Below, in pieces: positions 9,270 to 16,012 of a stretch of DNA of 44,838 bases. The stretch lies in contig JABUEW010000021.1 of assembly GCA_013314855.1 (NCBI GenBank), forward strand, positions 1 through 44,838, in the 5' to 3' direction. Under the pieces are notes generated by a model. That model worked only from the letters and a program-made list of their open reading frames with translations, did not search any database and was not told where the DNA came from. Every line of letters starts with the position of its first letter. Position 1 is the stretch's first letter. The stretch is from Bacillota bacterium. Lineage in GTDB: Bacteria; Bacillota; Clostridia; Acetivibrionales; DUMC01. The translations under genes were made by a program, and so were the position numbers.

Positions 9270-9614
9270 CTATTTTATTCTCCGCAGGATAAATTCATCA
9301 TGCTTTGTTACTTCCTTTTCTATTCTGTCTAATTGACTGTTTAGTTGAGTATGACCGTCAAACAGTGCCTGCAGCTTTTTACCGTGGTCATCCTCAATTT
9401 TAAGTACGGTCTTTTCAACCATAGTTAGCCTGTCTTCGACCACAGTTAGCCTGTCTTCAACCATAGTTAGCCTGTCTTCAACCATAGTTAGCCTGTCTTC
9501 AACCATAGTTAGCCTATCTTCGACCACAGTTAGCCTATCTTCAACCCTTTTAAATCCTTCCTGCATTTCACCATACATTTTAGTCATGAATTCGAATAAT
9601 TTATCGTTTTCCAT
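9270..9614 (-). CDS. Small coiled-coil protein built of heptad repeats
   Basis: A 114-residue, charged, membrane-free protein. A 14-residue-scale helix is followed by six near-identical heptads of the form VEDRLT(M/V), then a non-repetitive helical tail (VEKTVLKIEDDHGKKLQALF and onward). The pattern predicts an extended coiled coil that oligomerises. Similar heptad proteins sit beside XRE repressors in clostridial mobile elements, but their function is not known to me. The start follows AAAGGATGAT, and the gene lies 20 bases after the repressor stop, so both are probably one transcript. Nothing identifies a partner. Confidence 0.75.
   Translation of the reverse strand: MENDKLFEFMTKMYGEMQEGFKRVEDRLTVVEDRLTMVEDRLTMVEDRLTMVEDRLTVVEDRLTMVEKTVLKIEDDHGKKLQALFDGHTQLNSQLDRIEKEVTKHDEFILRRIK
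9424..9549. repeat. Six 21-bp tandem repeats coding for coiled-coil heptads
   Basis: GTTAGCCT recurs exactly every 21 bases at 9424, 9445, 9466, 9487, 9508 and 9529. Units differ by a few bases. Because each unit is one coiled-coil heptad, gain or loss of units keeps both reading frame and helix register. Confidence 0.9.
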
Positions 9615-9634
9615 TTTTTATCATCCTTTCTCTT

Positions 9635-9997
9635 TTACTCACCCTTTAGTGCTTCTATAATTTTTACTGCCCTTTCTATATCCTCTTTTGTGGCTTTTTT
9701 CGATATACTGAATAATGTCTTCATTTCTGGGCGTTTGTGGAGAGTTTCCAATATCTCATTTGCTTCATCAGGTGTGGTTGGATCAGTGACCTGTTCCATA
9801 ATATCTGTTCGTCCTAAAAGATAATCAGTTGATACGTTGAAAAATTCAGACATCGTTTTAATCGTCAAGGCGTCCGGCTCAGAAATACCTTTTTCCCATT
9901 TAGCAACAGCTTGCTGGGTAACTCCTAACTTTTCAGCGAGTACTTTTTGGGACATTTTTTCTTTTTCACGCAAAATCTTAATTCTTTCATTTAACAC
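9635..9997 (-). CDS. XRE-family repressor with helix-turn-helix
   Basis: A 120-residue regulator. Residues ~5-58 form a classical Cro/CI-type helix-turn-helix (MSQKVLAEKLGVTQQAVAKW followed by EPDALTIKTMSEFF and the usual STDYLLGRT end). The C-terminal part is a helical tail and lacks the peptidase domain of SOS-cleavable repressors. A longer frame reaches 10114, but GAGGTG eight bases before a GTG at 9997 gives the natural start (VLNERIKIL). Three copies of a palindromic site lie upstream, one inside an outward-facing promoter, so it likely represses itself and the lost right-hand genes of an integrated element. The coiled-coil gene follows. Confidence 0.88.
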   Translation of the reverse strand: MLNERIKILREKEKMSQKVLAEKLGVTQQAVAKWEKGISEPDALTIKTMSEFFNVSTDYLLGRTDIMEQVTDPTTPDEANEILETLHKRPEMKTLFSISKKATKEDIERAVKIIEALKGE

Positions 9998-10022
9998 ATA
10001 AAACACCTCGCAATATAATTTT

Positions 10023-10037
10023 ACAACAAAAAGTTGT
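10023..10037. promoter_or_regulatory. Operator copy 1, ACAAC-N5-GTTGT
   Basis: Perfect 5-bp arms around AAAAA, 26 bases upstream of the repressor start and in its leader; the probable autoregulatory site. Confidence 0.65.
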
Positions 10038-10074
10038 TTAAATAAATAATAACAACCAAATTTCGTAAAAGTAA

Positions 10075-10103
10075 TTGACAACAACTTAAAGTTGTTATAT
10101 AAT
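10075..10103 (+). promoter_or_regulatory. Consensus promoter with operator copy 2 in its spacer
   Basis: TTGACA (10075-10080) and TATAAT (10098-10103) are separated by exactly 17 bases. The spacer is filled by ACAAC-N5-GTTGT (10081-10095), part of a 17-base palindrome AACAACTTAAAGTTGTT. Repressor binding there would exclude RNA polymerase. The promoter points right, into gene debris. Confidence 0.8.
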
Positions 10104-10107
10104 AAAA

Positions 10108-10122
10108 ACAACATGAGGTTGT
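10108..10122. promoter_or_regulatory. Operator copy 3, ACAAC-N5-GTTGT
   Basis: ACAAC and GTTGT around ATGAG, located at the expected transcription start of the rightward promoter, 27 bases from copy 2. Confidence 0.65.
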
Positions 10123-10133
10123 TACTATCAAAA

Positions 10134-10212
10134 CTATATACGGTAAGATTGCAAGCCTTGCCACCTGCCAGTCCTACTCTCTTGAAGATTTAAGAAAGCT
10201 TGGTAAGGACAA
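10134..10212 (+). other. Unrecognised coding scrap
   Basis: A short frame reading GKIASLATCQSYSLEDLRKL then GKDNMK ends at a TAG near 10220. It looks like the tail of a protein but has no start or ribosome site. I do not recognise it. It lies just downstream of the repressor-controlled promoter. Confidence 0.25.
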
Positions 10213-10218
10213 TATGAA

Positions 10219-10344
10219 GTAGAACAAATAACCAGAGCTCTCATTTATAAATTTATGGACAATATGGACTTAATCAGTGCTGAATTCGGCGAGCGTCAGT
10301 TCTTTACAGGAGAATATGAGAAATACGCATGCAATCTGCCCTAA
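10219..10344 (+). pseudogene. Fragment of a type I restriction N6-adenine methylase (HsdM-like)
   Basis: A 41-residue frame contains ITRALIYKFMDNMDLISAEF and RQFFTGEYEKYA, which resemble the N-terminal region of HsdM-type DNA methylases (normally ~500 residues). No start codon, no SAM-binding or NPPF motif, and a stop after CNLP. It overlaps a minus-strand gene scrap, so a recombination junction lies near 10335-10345. Confidence 0.55.
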
Positions 10345-10605
10345 AATTTGTGTTAACAGTCTGAGTCCCGTCCGGATATATTTCCGATTTTAAACCTTCA
10401 TATACTCCTTTATTCCCATTATCATGCAGCATACCTGCGTTACGATACCACTCTATACCCTTATTTACGGCTTCCATTACCTGTTATTCAAAACCCTTAT
10501 TCCATTCGTACTTTTTAAACCGATAATAATCTTTAAATAGTGATATTTCCGGTTCAACTCCACATAACCATTCATTTGTTATATGTATTTTATTATATAA
10601 ATATT
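10336..10605 (-). pseudogene. Remnant of an unnamed gene with in-frame stops
   Basis: Read leftward: NEWLCGVEPEISLFKDYYRF, KKYEWNKGFE, a stop, then VMEAVNKGIEWYRNAGML, KGVYEGLKSEIYPDGTQ and FRADC. The Trp/Tyr-rich, Gly-rich text looks like a real protein, possibly a carbohydrate-active one, but I cannot name the family. Stops at 10489-10491 and near 10606 show it is dead. Confidence 0.4.
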
Positions 10606-10729
10606 ACGCAAACAAGCTAAAAGCTCCATATATCGGGACACTGAAAACTTAATATTGTCTAAAAGGTTGTTGCAATAGGGTTTCCAACATTTACAGCTAT
10701 ATTATGTTCCAACATTATATAATTTCCGA

Positions 10730-10912
10730 ATAATAGTCAAAAAAACAGACAAACCATTTTTAAAGAGGATAGAAGAATTTTATACCGAAATTAATCCTGA
10801 GGTTGCTACGGATATTTTGGTTTATACCCCTGAAGAATTTGAAAACCTTAAAATTGATAACCCTTTTATATTTAGAGCCATAAAAGAAGGGAGAATAATT
10901 TATGAAGCCTGA
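10730..10912 (+). pseudogene. C-terminal part of an MNT-type nucleotidyltransferase
   Basis: The frame ends TPEEFENLKIDNPF, AIKEGRIIYEA and resembles the C-terminal half of small MNT nucleotidyltransferases that pair with HEPN proteins. The catalytic GSX10DXD segment should lie ~60-70 residues earlier, but the upstream reading frame shows no such motif and no ribosome site. It overlaps the HEPN gene by 11 bases in the usual operon arrangement. Confidence 0.65.
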
Positions 10913-11309
10913 TTTTAAGAAAAATGCATACCGGTGGTTAGCTCAGGCCGAAAGAGATTTGGATGATGCCATGTTTGCAGTCTCAGGTAAAAGGTATAAT
11001 CTATGTTGTTTTCTTTCACAGCAAGCTGCTGAAAAGGCTATAAAAGCATTTTTATATTTGCAGGGCGCTGAATTCGTATGGGGACATTCAATAGCTGAGT
11101 TATGTGAAGATGCAACAGCTTTTGATGGACAATTTACTGTTTTAAAAAAATACGGAGCATCGCTCGATAAATATTACATCCCGACAAGGTGTCCGGACGG
11201 ATTACCGGGGGGCATATCTGCTGAGGTTTTTGACGATGATGATGCTCAAATGGCCATTGATAAAGCAGAGAAGATAATAGATTACGTTAGAAGTAATAGA
11301 TTACGTTAG
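10902..11309 (+). CDS. HEPN-domain protein
   Basis: A 135-residue all-helical protein of the HEPN family (PF05168-like), normally paired with an MNT nucleotidyltransferase. The core phrase CFLSQQAAEKAIKAFLYLQG and the later WGHSIAELCED are typical. The Rx4-6H ribonuclease motif of HEPN toxins is not visible in the expected helix, so this copy may not be an RNase. Its MNT partner upstream is truncated. AGAAGGGAG precedes the start. A 19-bp tandem duplication at the 3' end (11281-11318) has changed the last residues: without it the frame would read DYVRSKF and stop. Confidence 0.8.
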   Translation: MKPDFKKNAYRWLAQAERDLDDAMFAVSGKRYNLCCFLSQQAAEKAIKAFLYLQGAEFVWGHSIAELCEDATAFDGQFTVLKKYGASLDKYYIPTRCPDGLPGGISAEVFDDDDAQMAIDKAEKIIDYVRSNRLR

Positions 11310-11318
11310 AAGTAAGTT
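11281..11318. repeat. 19-bp tandem duplication at the HEPN gene end
   Basis: ATTACGTTAGAAGTAATAG is followed directly by a second copy differing in its last three bases. It shifts the reading frame of the last codons and creates the present stop. Confidence 0.75.
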
Positions 11319-11558
11319 TTAATAATCCCTTAATCTATCACAGAATGCGTTTTTATATACAAAAAATGAAAAAGAACCAAAATTAAAAAATATAAAAGAG
11401 AATAATTTCCATAGAGTAGTAAATAGTAATAAGATACACAGCTGTTTACTAAAGATTGGTTTGTGGCAAATATAATAAGGTAAAGTCCGAACAGCTTTGA
11501 CAAATAGATGATAAACCGTTTGATTTAGTCAAAGACGGTTATTAATAAAGAAAGGCAG

Positions 11559-11738
11559 ATGGCAACAATGGATGGGAATCAGATTAAGATTTGGTATCTA
11601 CACCATAGCGGGTTTGCAGTAGAAACACAGGAACATTATGCTTCCTATGTATTTCCAAACTTAATTTACATTATAAAATTTACGTTATATAATTTACATT
11701 GTGTTATATTATTTATTATATTTAAAAAAATATATTAA
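11559..11738 (+). pseudogene. N-terminal scrap of an MBL-fold metallohydrolase-like protein
   Basis: A 59-codon frame preceded by AAAGG starts with IKIWYLHHSGFAVETQEHY, which resembles the first strand-turn of UlaG-like metallo-beta-lactamase-fold proteins. After ~30 residues it runs into A/T-rich sequence without similarity, so the metal-binding HxHxDH region is absent. It is a 5' remnant. Confidence 0.5.
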
Positions 11739-11801
11739 ATATATTAAGAACATAAAGTGTTATTCATTAAAAAGGTAAGAAAAGTAAGAAAGGGGTAAAG
11801 A

Positions 11802-12176
11802 ATGATGAAGTTTTCAATTGCTCATACCAATTTTAATGTTATGGACTTGGAAAAAAGCGTGGCTTTCTACAAGGAAGCTCTAGAATTAAAGGAAATTAGA
11901 AGGAAAGAAGCATCTGATGGAAGTTTTATATTGGTGTTTATGGGTGATGAAACTACCGAGCATCAGGTAGAGCTTACCTGGCTTAGGGATCGAAAACAGC
12001 CATATGACCTATCTGATAATGAAATACACCTGGCCCTTGTCGTAGATGACTTCAATGCAGCTTATGAACATCATAAAAACATGGGCTGTATATGTTTTGA
12101 AAACAAGTCTATGGGTATTTACTTTATTCAAGACCCTGATGGGTATTGGATAGAAATTATTCCTCAAAGGAAGTAA
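11802..12176 (+). CDS. VOC-family lactoylglutathione-lyase-like protein (glyoxalase I type)
   Basis: A 124-residue protein with the double beta-alpha-beta-beta-beta fold of glyoxalase I. The four expected metal ligands can be placed: His in AHTNFNVMDL, Glu in HQVELTW, His in EIHLALVVDD, and Glu in YWIEIIP. It should isomerise the methylglyoxal hemithioacetal, although a low-GC anaerobe may use a thiol other than glutathione. Two adjacent ATG codons (11802, 11805) follow AAAGGGG; either may be used. A terminator follows, so it is probably monocistronic. Confidence 0.85.
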   Translation: MMKFSIAHTNFNVMDLEKSVAFYKEALELKEIRRKEASDGSFILVFMGDETTEHQVELTWLRDRKQPYDLSDNEIHLALVVDDFNAAYEHHKNMGCICFENKSMGIYFIQDPDGYWIEIIPQRK

Positions 12177-12190
12177 CAGCAGGAAAGAAG

Positions 12191-12219
12191 AGGAGCCTAA
12201 ATATGTAAGCTCCTTTTTT
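12191..12219 (+). terminator. Intrinsic terminator after the glyoxalase-like gene
   Basis: AGGAGC (12191-12196) and GCTCCT (12209-12214) form a stem followed by six T residues. Confidence 0.8.
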
Positions 12220-12240
12220 ATACGTAGAAAGGGAAGAGGT

Positions 12241-13098
12241 ATGAGATCATATATAGATTGTGTACACTGTTATCTAAAACAGGTAGTTATCTGCATGGAT
12301 AATGCAGGAGTAGATGAGGATACTCAATATAAAATAATTTATGAACTGATGGACTATGTAAAGAGTTTTGATAGAAATGATTCCCCTGCAGAAAATTCAA
12401 CTAAAGTCCTTCTTAAAGCTTATGAAATGATTGGAGTGAACGATCCATACAAAAGAGCCAAAAGGGAATCTAATGATATAGCACTTTCTGTATATCCAAA
12501 ACTCAAGACAATTGTAGAGGATTCCAAAGATAGTCTGTATCAAGCTTTAAAGGTAGCGGTTGCCGGAAACGTCATTGACCTTGGTATAAATAGAAGTTAT
12601 GATATAGATGCAGGCTTAAAACACAGTTTAGAGATTGGGTTTTCAAAGGATAACTATACATATTTTGTAAAAAAACTTGAAGATGTTGAAGAGATACTGT
12701 TTTTAGGAGATAATGCCGGCGAGATTGTGTTTGATAAAATACTGGTTGAAGAATTGGTCCGAAGGAGAAAAAAGGTAGTATATGCGGTTAAAGAAGGACC
12801 TATTTTAAATGATGCAACTATATCTGATGCAATTTATGTTGGCATGGATAAAATAGCAGAGGTAATAACTACAGGAACTAATTTTTTAGGAATAAGTTTA
12901 AAGCGGGTTTCCAAGGCTTTTCTAAATAGGCTTGAAACTGCTAAACTGATTCTATCCAAAGGGCAGGCCAACTTCGAGTCTTTAGAGGGACAAGCTTTAG
13001 CCAGGAGTAAGGTTTTCTTCTTATTGAAGATTAAGTGCCAGGAGGTCAGTAAGGTAGCGGGAGCAGAATTTGGCGATATAGTGTTTTTTGCCGGATAG
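12241..13098 (+). CDS. DUF89-family damage-control phosphatase
   Basis: A 285-residue DUF89 protein: metal-dependent phosphatases thought to remove damaged or surplus phosphometabolites (sugar phosphates, cofactor precursors). Family marks are the N-terminal CVHCYLKQ with paired cysteines, the FLGDNAGEIVFDK acidic metal site near residues 155-167, and VKEGPILNDAT. Length fits the bacterial stand-alone subfamily I. The start at 12241 directly follows GGGAAGAGGT and the preceding terminator. The substrate cannot be inferred from neighbours. Confidence 0.85.
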   Translation: MRSYIDCVHCYLKQVVICMDNAGVDEDTQYKIIYELMDYVKSFDRNDSPAENSTKVLLKAYEMIGVNDPYKRAKRESNDIALSVYPKLKTIVEDSKDSLYQALKVAVAGNVIDLGINRSYDIDAGLKHSLEIGFSKDNYTYFVKKLEDVEEILFLGDNAGEIVFDKILVEELVRRRKKVVYAVKEGPILNDATISDAIYVGMDKIAEVITTGTNFLGISLKRVSKAFLNRLETAKLILSKGQANFESLEGQALARSKVFFLLKIKCQEVSKVAGAEFGDIVFFAG

Positions 13099-13140
13099 GC
13101 TGTTGGCTAAAATATATTGTATTGGCTTGCAAGTATAGTA

Positions 13141-13181
13141 GGTATAAAGGTAGAAATTATAGCAGGTATAAAGGTAGAAAT
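13141..13181. repeat. 17-bp direct repeat, two copies
   Basis: GGTATAAAGGTAGAAAT occurs at 13141-13157 and 13165-13181, with a 24-base period, in the gap between the DUF89 and ATP-cone genes. No function is evident. Confidence 0.8.
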
Positions 13182-13263
13182 AGGATATGGCCATATTCAT
13201 GCTTAACCAGGATTTGCAGGGGGATATAATATACTTGAAATTAGGGATGTGAGGTGATTATTA

Positions 13264-13584
13264 ATGAAAGTCAAAAAGAAGGATGGGAGAATTCAGGATT
13301 TTAATGCTGATAAGATCAAGTTGATCCTTGAGAAGGTTTCTGATGAGGCGGAAAAACCACTTACCGGTTCAGATGTTAATATTATAACTAAATTAGTAGA
13401 AGAAACTGTAAGGAAAGATTATAAAGACATAATTACTACGGAGGAAATACATAAAGTAGTGGTTAACCAATTGAAAAAAGCAGGTTTTTTGGATATCGCA
13501 AAGGCATATGATGAGTTTGAAAAGAAGTTTGAAAAATCGGACAAAAGCATAAAGGCAGAGCCTCGGAAAAAAGAAGTAAAATAA
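13264..13584 (+). CDS. Stand-alone ATP-cone domain protein
   Basis: A 106-residue protein whose first ~90 residues form one ATP-cone: VKKKDGRIQDFNADKI at the start, then the helical segment with TTEEIHKVVVNQLKK and AKAYDEF. ATP-cones bind ATP or dATP and regulate ribonucleotide reductases or the NrdR repressor. Here neither a reductase nor an NrdR zinc ribbon is attached; the C-terminal tail is short and Lys-rich. AGGTGATT precedes the start. Role unknown; possibly a nucleotide-sensing partner of a reductase encoded elsewhere. Confidence 0.85.
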   Translation: MKVKKKDGRIQDFNADKIKLILEKVSDEAEKPLTGSDVNIITKLVEETVRKDYKDIITTEEIHKVVVNQLKKAGFLDIAKAYDEFEKKFEKSDKSIKAEPRKKEVK

Positions 13585-13712
13585 CAAAAGGAGGATAATA
13601 AATAATATCATGAATATAATATAAGGTATTTTACGATTTTATTACGGATCAGGATGATGAAATTAAAAATAATTTTTTAACATTTGCGACCATTAAATAT
13701 AGCCATTTTTAA

Positions 13713-14282
13713 AATTTTGATGATGTATCTAATTTGGTGTTTCAGGCCTTTGAAAATGTAGAAACCCAAAACACATTGATGCGTGTATCTCAAAAACAAA
13801 GGGAAGCATATTCTCAAGCTGTGACTTTTTCCCTAATATTATCGGAAGATTGATTGAACTTGGGGGTATATTTTATTTTGTTGCCAAATCCGGTGTATGG
13901 TGGCCTTCCCTCTAAGCTGCGTAAGGAGATTACTGAAAAGAGGAGAAAACAGGATCAGTGTGTCAGACATATCATTAGTAGGGAGTATTTACTTGAGACT
14001 AGGATATCTGGTTCAGACAGGTATTTTAAAAACAAATGGGAGGAATACAGGCAAGAGATTGAGCAGGAGGAGATGAATTTACAGCTTTATAGACTATGCT
14101 TTGAGCTTTTATTTAATCTGATAAAGTCTGTATGTATCGTTGCCATTATTGTATTAGCTGTATTATATATGTCGCAAGGGAAGTTATCTATTGGAGCTTT
14201 TAGCGCAGTTATCAGCATTTTGAATATTATGCACGCAAGTTTTAACCAATTGCGTCATCTTTCAACGTATAATTTTGCATGA
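13713..14282 (+). pseudogene. Internal remnant of an ABC exporter transmembrane domain
   Basis: Segments in three frames are readable: FENVETQNTLMRVSQKQREA, then IELGGIFYFVAKSGVWW, then KEITEKRRKQDQ through ETRISGSDRYFKNKWEEYRQ to a membrane helix (VCIVAIIVLAVLYMSQGKLS) and FSAVISILNIM. The order matches the intracellular-loop and TM4-TM5 region of a fused ABC exporter. Start, nucleotide-binding domain and Walker motifs are missing, and there is a stop at 13852-13854 plus frameshifts. Its end overlaps the 3' end of the convergent amidohydrolase gene. Confidence 0.6.
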
Positions 14283-15096
14283 GTGGTATATCATCAATAA
14301 TCCTGCATGCATTTTTCCACAATATAAGTTCCAGTTCATCAGCAGAAAGGTCTAATTCACAAAGCCTTTGCAGTTCATCCTGATGAGACCACATCGGATA
14401 GTCAGTTCCAAATAGGACTTTTTCAACTCCGTGAGTCCTTATCATTTCTACAACTCTGCTCCTATCTAAAAACATAAGTGTACTTGATGTATCAAAATAA
14501 ACATCTTTACCTACAAGGTATTCCATAGATTCCTCCCACATTTTATAACCTCCCATGTGGGCAGCTATAACTGTAAGTCCGGGAAACATATCTAAAATTT
14601 GTGCAAGCCTTTTAGGCCTTGAAAAAGTCTTGTTTTCATCTCCCATATGTATCAATAATGGAAACTTCCCTTCTATAGCAGAATAAATCGGCATCATACC
14701 TTTATGATCTATATCAAACCCCTGAAAATCAGGGTGAAGTTTAACGCCTCTGATACCAAAGGACTTAAGCCTTTCTATCTCCTCTTTAATTTCAATGTTT
14801 CCGAGCCCCGGATGTAAGGTACCAAAACCTATAATACAGTTATTGGATGCCTGAACCGACACTATAAAGTTATTTATGCTTTTTACCTGTTCAAATTTGG
14901 TTGCAGTAGAATGGACAATGTATTTATAGACTCCGATTTTACGGCCGCTTTCCAGAAGGTCGGAAACGGTACCTTTGCCATGCATGGGAATACCATAGTA
15001 GTTTCCTATATTTTCAACTGCCTTCTCTGCAATTTTATCAGGGAATATGTGTGCGTGTATATCGATTATTCTGTTTAACATTATTTTACTTTTCAT
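14242..15096 (-). CDS. Metal-dependent amidohydrolase (PF04909-like TIM barrel)
   Basis: A 284-residue cytoplasmic amidohydrolase-2 family protein. The metal-binding DIHAHIFPD lies near the N terminus, GVKLHPDFQGF follows mid-protein, then LLIHMGD, IAAHMGG and a late FGTDYPMW, which supplies the conserved Asp. The family includes decarboxylases and hydrolases; the substrate is unknown. A start at 15114 is possible, but AAGGTGAA eight bases before 15096 favours the latter. It is convergent with the ABC remnant and has no obvious operon partner. Confidence 0.85.
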   Translation of the reverse strand: MKSKIMLNRIIDIHAHIFPDKIAEKAVENIGNYYGIPMHGKGTVSDLLESGRKIGVYKYIVHSTATKFEQVKSINNFIVSVQASNNCIIGFGTLHPGLGNIEIKEEIERLKSFGIRGVKLHPDFQGFDIDHKGMMPIYSAIEGKFPLLIHMGDENKTFSRPKRLAQILDMFPGLTVIAAHMGGYKMWEESMEYLVGKDVYFDTSSTLMFLDRSRVVEMIRTHGVEKVLFGTDYPMWSHQDELQRLCELDLSADELELILWKNACRIIDDIPLMQNYTLKDDAIG

Positions 15097-15114
15097 CAAA
15101 AAATTCACCTTCAT

Positions 15115-15287
15115 ACTTTGTTAAGTCACTAAATCAATCAATAATGTAATAAATAAACCGTAAACATTCTAGCACATGCAAGATAAAAGCACAATATGCG
15201 GAAAAATTCGAAGCTACTAATGAAATGAGGTTTCTCCTGTATTTTTATAGACCCCTATATTTTACTACAAAATATCTTTACGGGGTA
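15115..15287. other. Divergent intergenic region, no gene seen
   Basis: A/T-rich stretch between the amidohydrolase start and the HD-gene promoter. No ribosome site with an open frame was found. Confidence 0.4.
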
Positions 15288-15316
15288 TTGAATTTGTGAT
15301 TTTTGCCATATATAAT
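15288..15316 (+). promoter_or_regulatory. Promoter for the HD-domain gene
   Basis: TTGAAT and TATAAT are separated by 17 bases, about 115 bases before the start codon. Confidence 0.65.
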
Positions 15317-15430
15317 AAACTTTAATAGTTTGTGCGGAAATTCGCAGTTTTTGTTGATTTAAGTTTAGTGCAAAGTGTTTGGCAAAAGAAAGAAATGGTT
15401 AAAATTTTATGGAAGGAAGGTAATGTGGAA

Positions 15431-16012
15431 ATGGAAAATGTGATCCCAGGCAGGGAAGAGGCGTTTGAACTTTTAAAAGAATATAATAAAGATGAAAGTC
15501 ATATAAGGCATGCATTGGCTGTTGAGGCTGTCATGCTGCATTTTGCAGAGCTGCTTAATGAAGATGATAAGGAAAAGTGGGGAATTATAGGATTAGTACA
15601 TGACCTTGACTATGAAATGTATCCTGATGAACATTGCAGAAAGGTAAGAGAAATACTTTTAGCAAGAAATTGGCCTGAGGACTATATCCGCTCAATAGAA
15701 AGCCATGGATGGAAGATTTGTTCTGATGTGGAACCTGTTCATAGGATGGAAAAAGTCTTGTATACAATTGATGAATTGACAGGGTTAATAGCTGCTACAG
15801 CGCTTATGCGCCCATCCAAAAGCATACTGGACCTGGAGGCAAAATCGGTAAAAAAGAAGTGGAAGCAGAAAAACTTTGCGGCGGGTGTTAATAGAGAAAT
15901 AATCGAGGAAGGCGCAAAGCTTCTTGGTATGGAACTGGCTGAAATAATTGAAGAAACCATAAAGGGTATGCAAAAAGTAGCGGAAAGTATAGGGCTTAAA
16001 GGAAACTTCTAA
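15431..16012 (+). CDS. HD-domain phosphohydrolase-like protein
   Basis: A 193-residue protein of the HD superfamily. Metal ligands are visible: HIRHALAVEAVM, the HDLDYE pair (~residue 60), ESHGWKI and a later Asp in TIDELTGLI. The order matches small HDIG-type hydrolases annotated as phosphohydrolases of unknown substrate. The frame extends upstream to 15332, but AAGGAAGGTAA just before 15431 marks the start. Its last 17 bases overlap the 3' end of feoB on the other strand. Confidence 0.85.
   Translation: MENVIPGREEAFELLKEYNKDESHIRHALAVEAVMLHFAELLNEDDKEKWGIIGLVHDLDYEMYPDEHCRKVREILLARNWPEDYIRSIESHGWKICSDVEPVHRMEKVLYTIDELTGLIAATALMRPSKSILDLEAKSVKKKWKQKNFAAGVNREIIEEGAKLLGMELAEIIEETIKGMQKVAESIGLKGNF

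Noticed and set aside
8886-9332. 148-codon Phe/Ile-rich frame on the plus strand
   Set aside because: It is the complement of the integrase relic and the end of the coiled-coil gene; hydrophobicity is an antisense artefact.
9424-9549. Regular repeats that could be taken for CRISPR
   Set aside because: Units are contiguous 21-mers without spacers and encode protein heptads.
8554-11800. Second copy of the tRNA 3' end as attR
   Set aside because: No repeat of TTCGAGTCCC or CCTCAGCTCCA was found in the window outside the tRNA itself.
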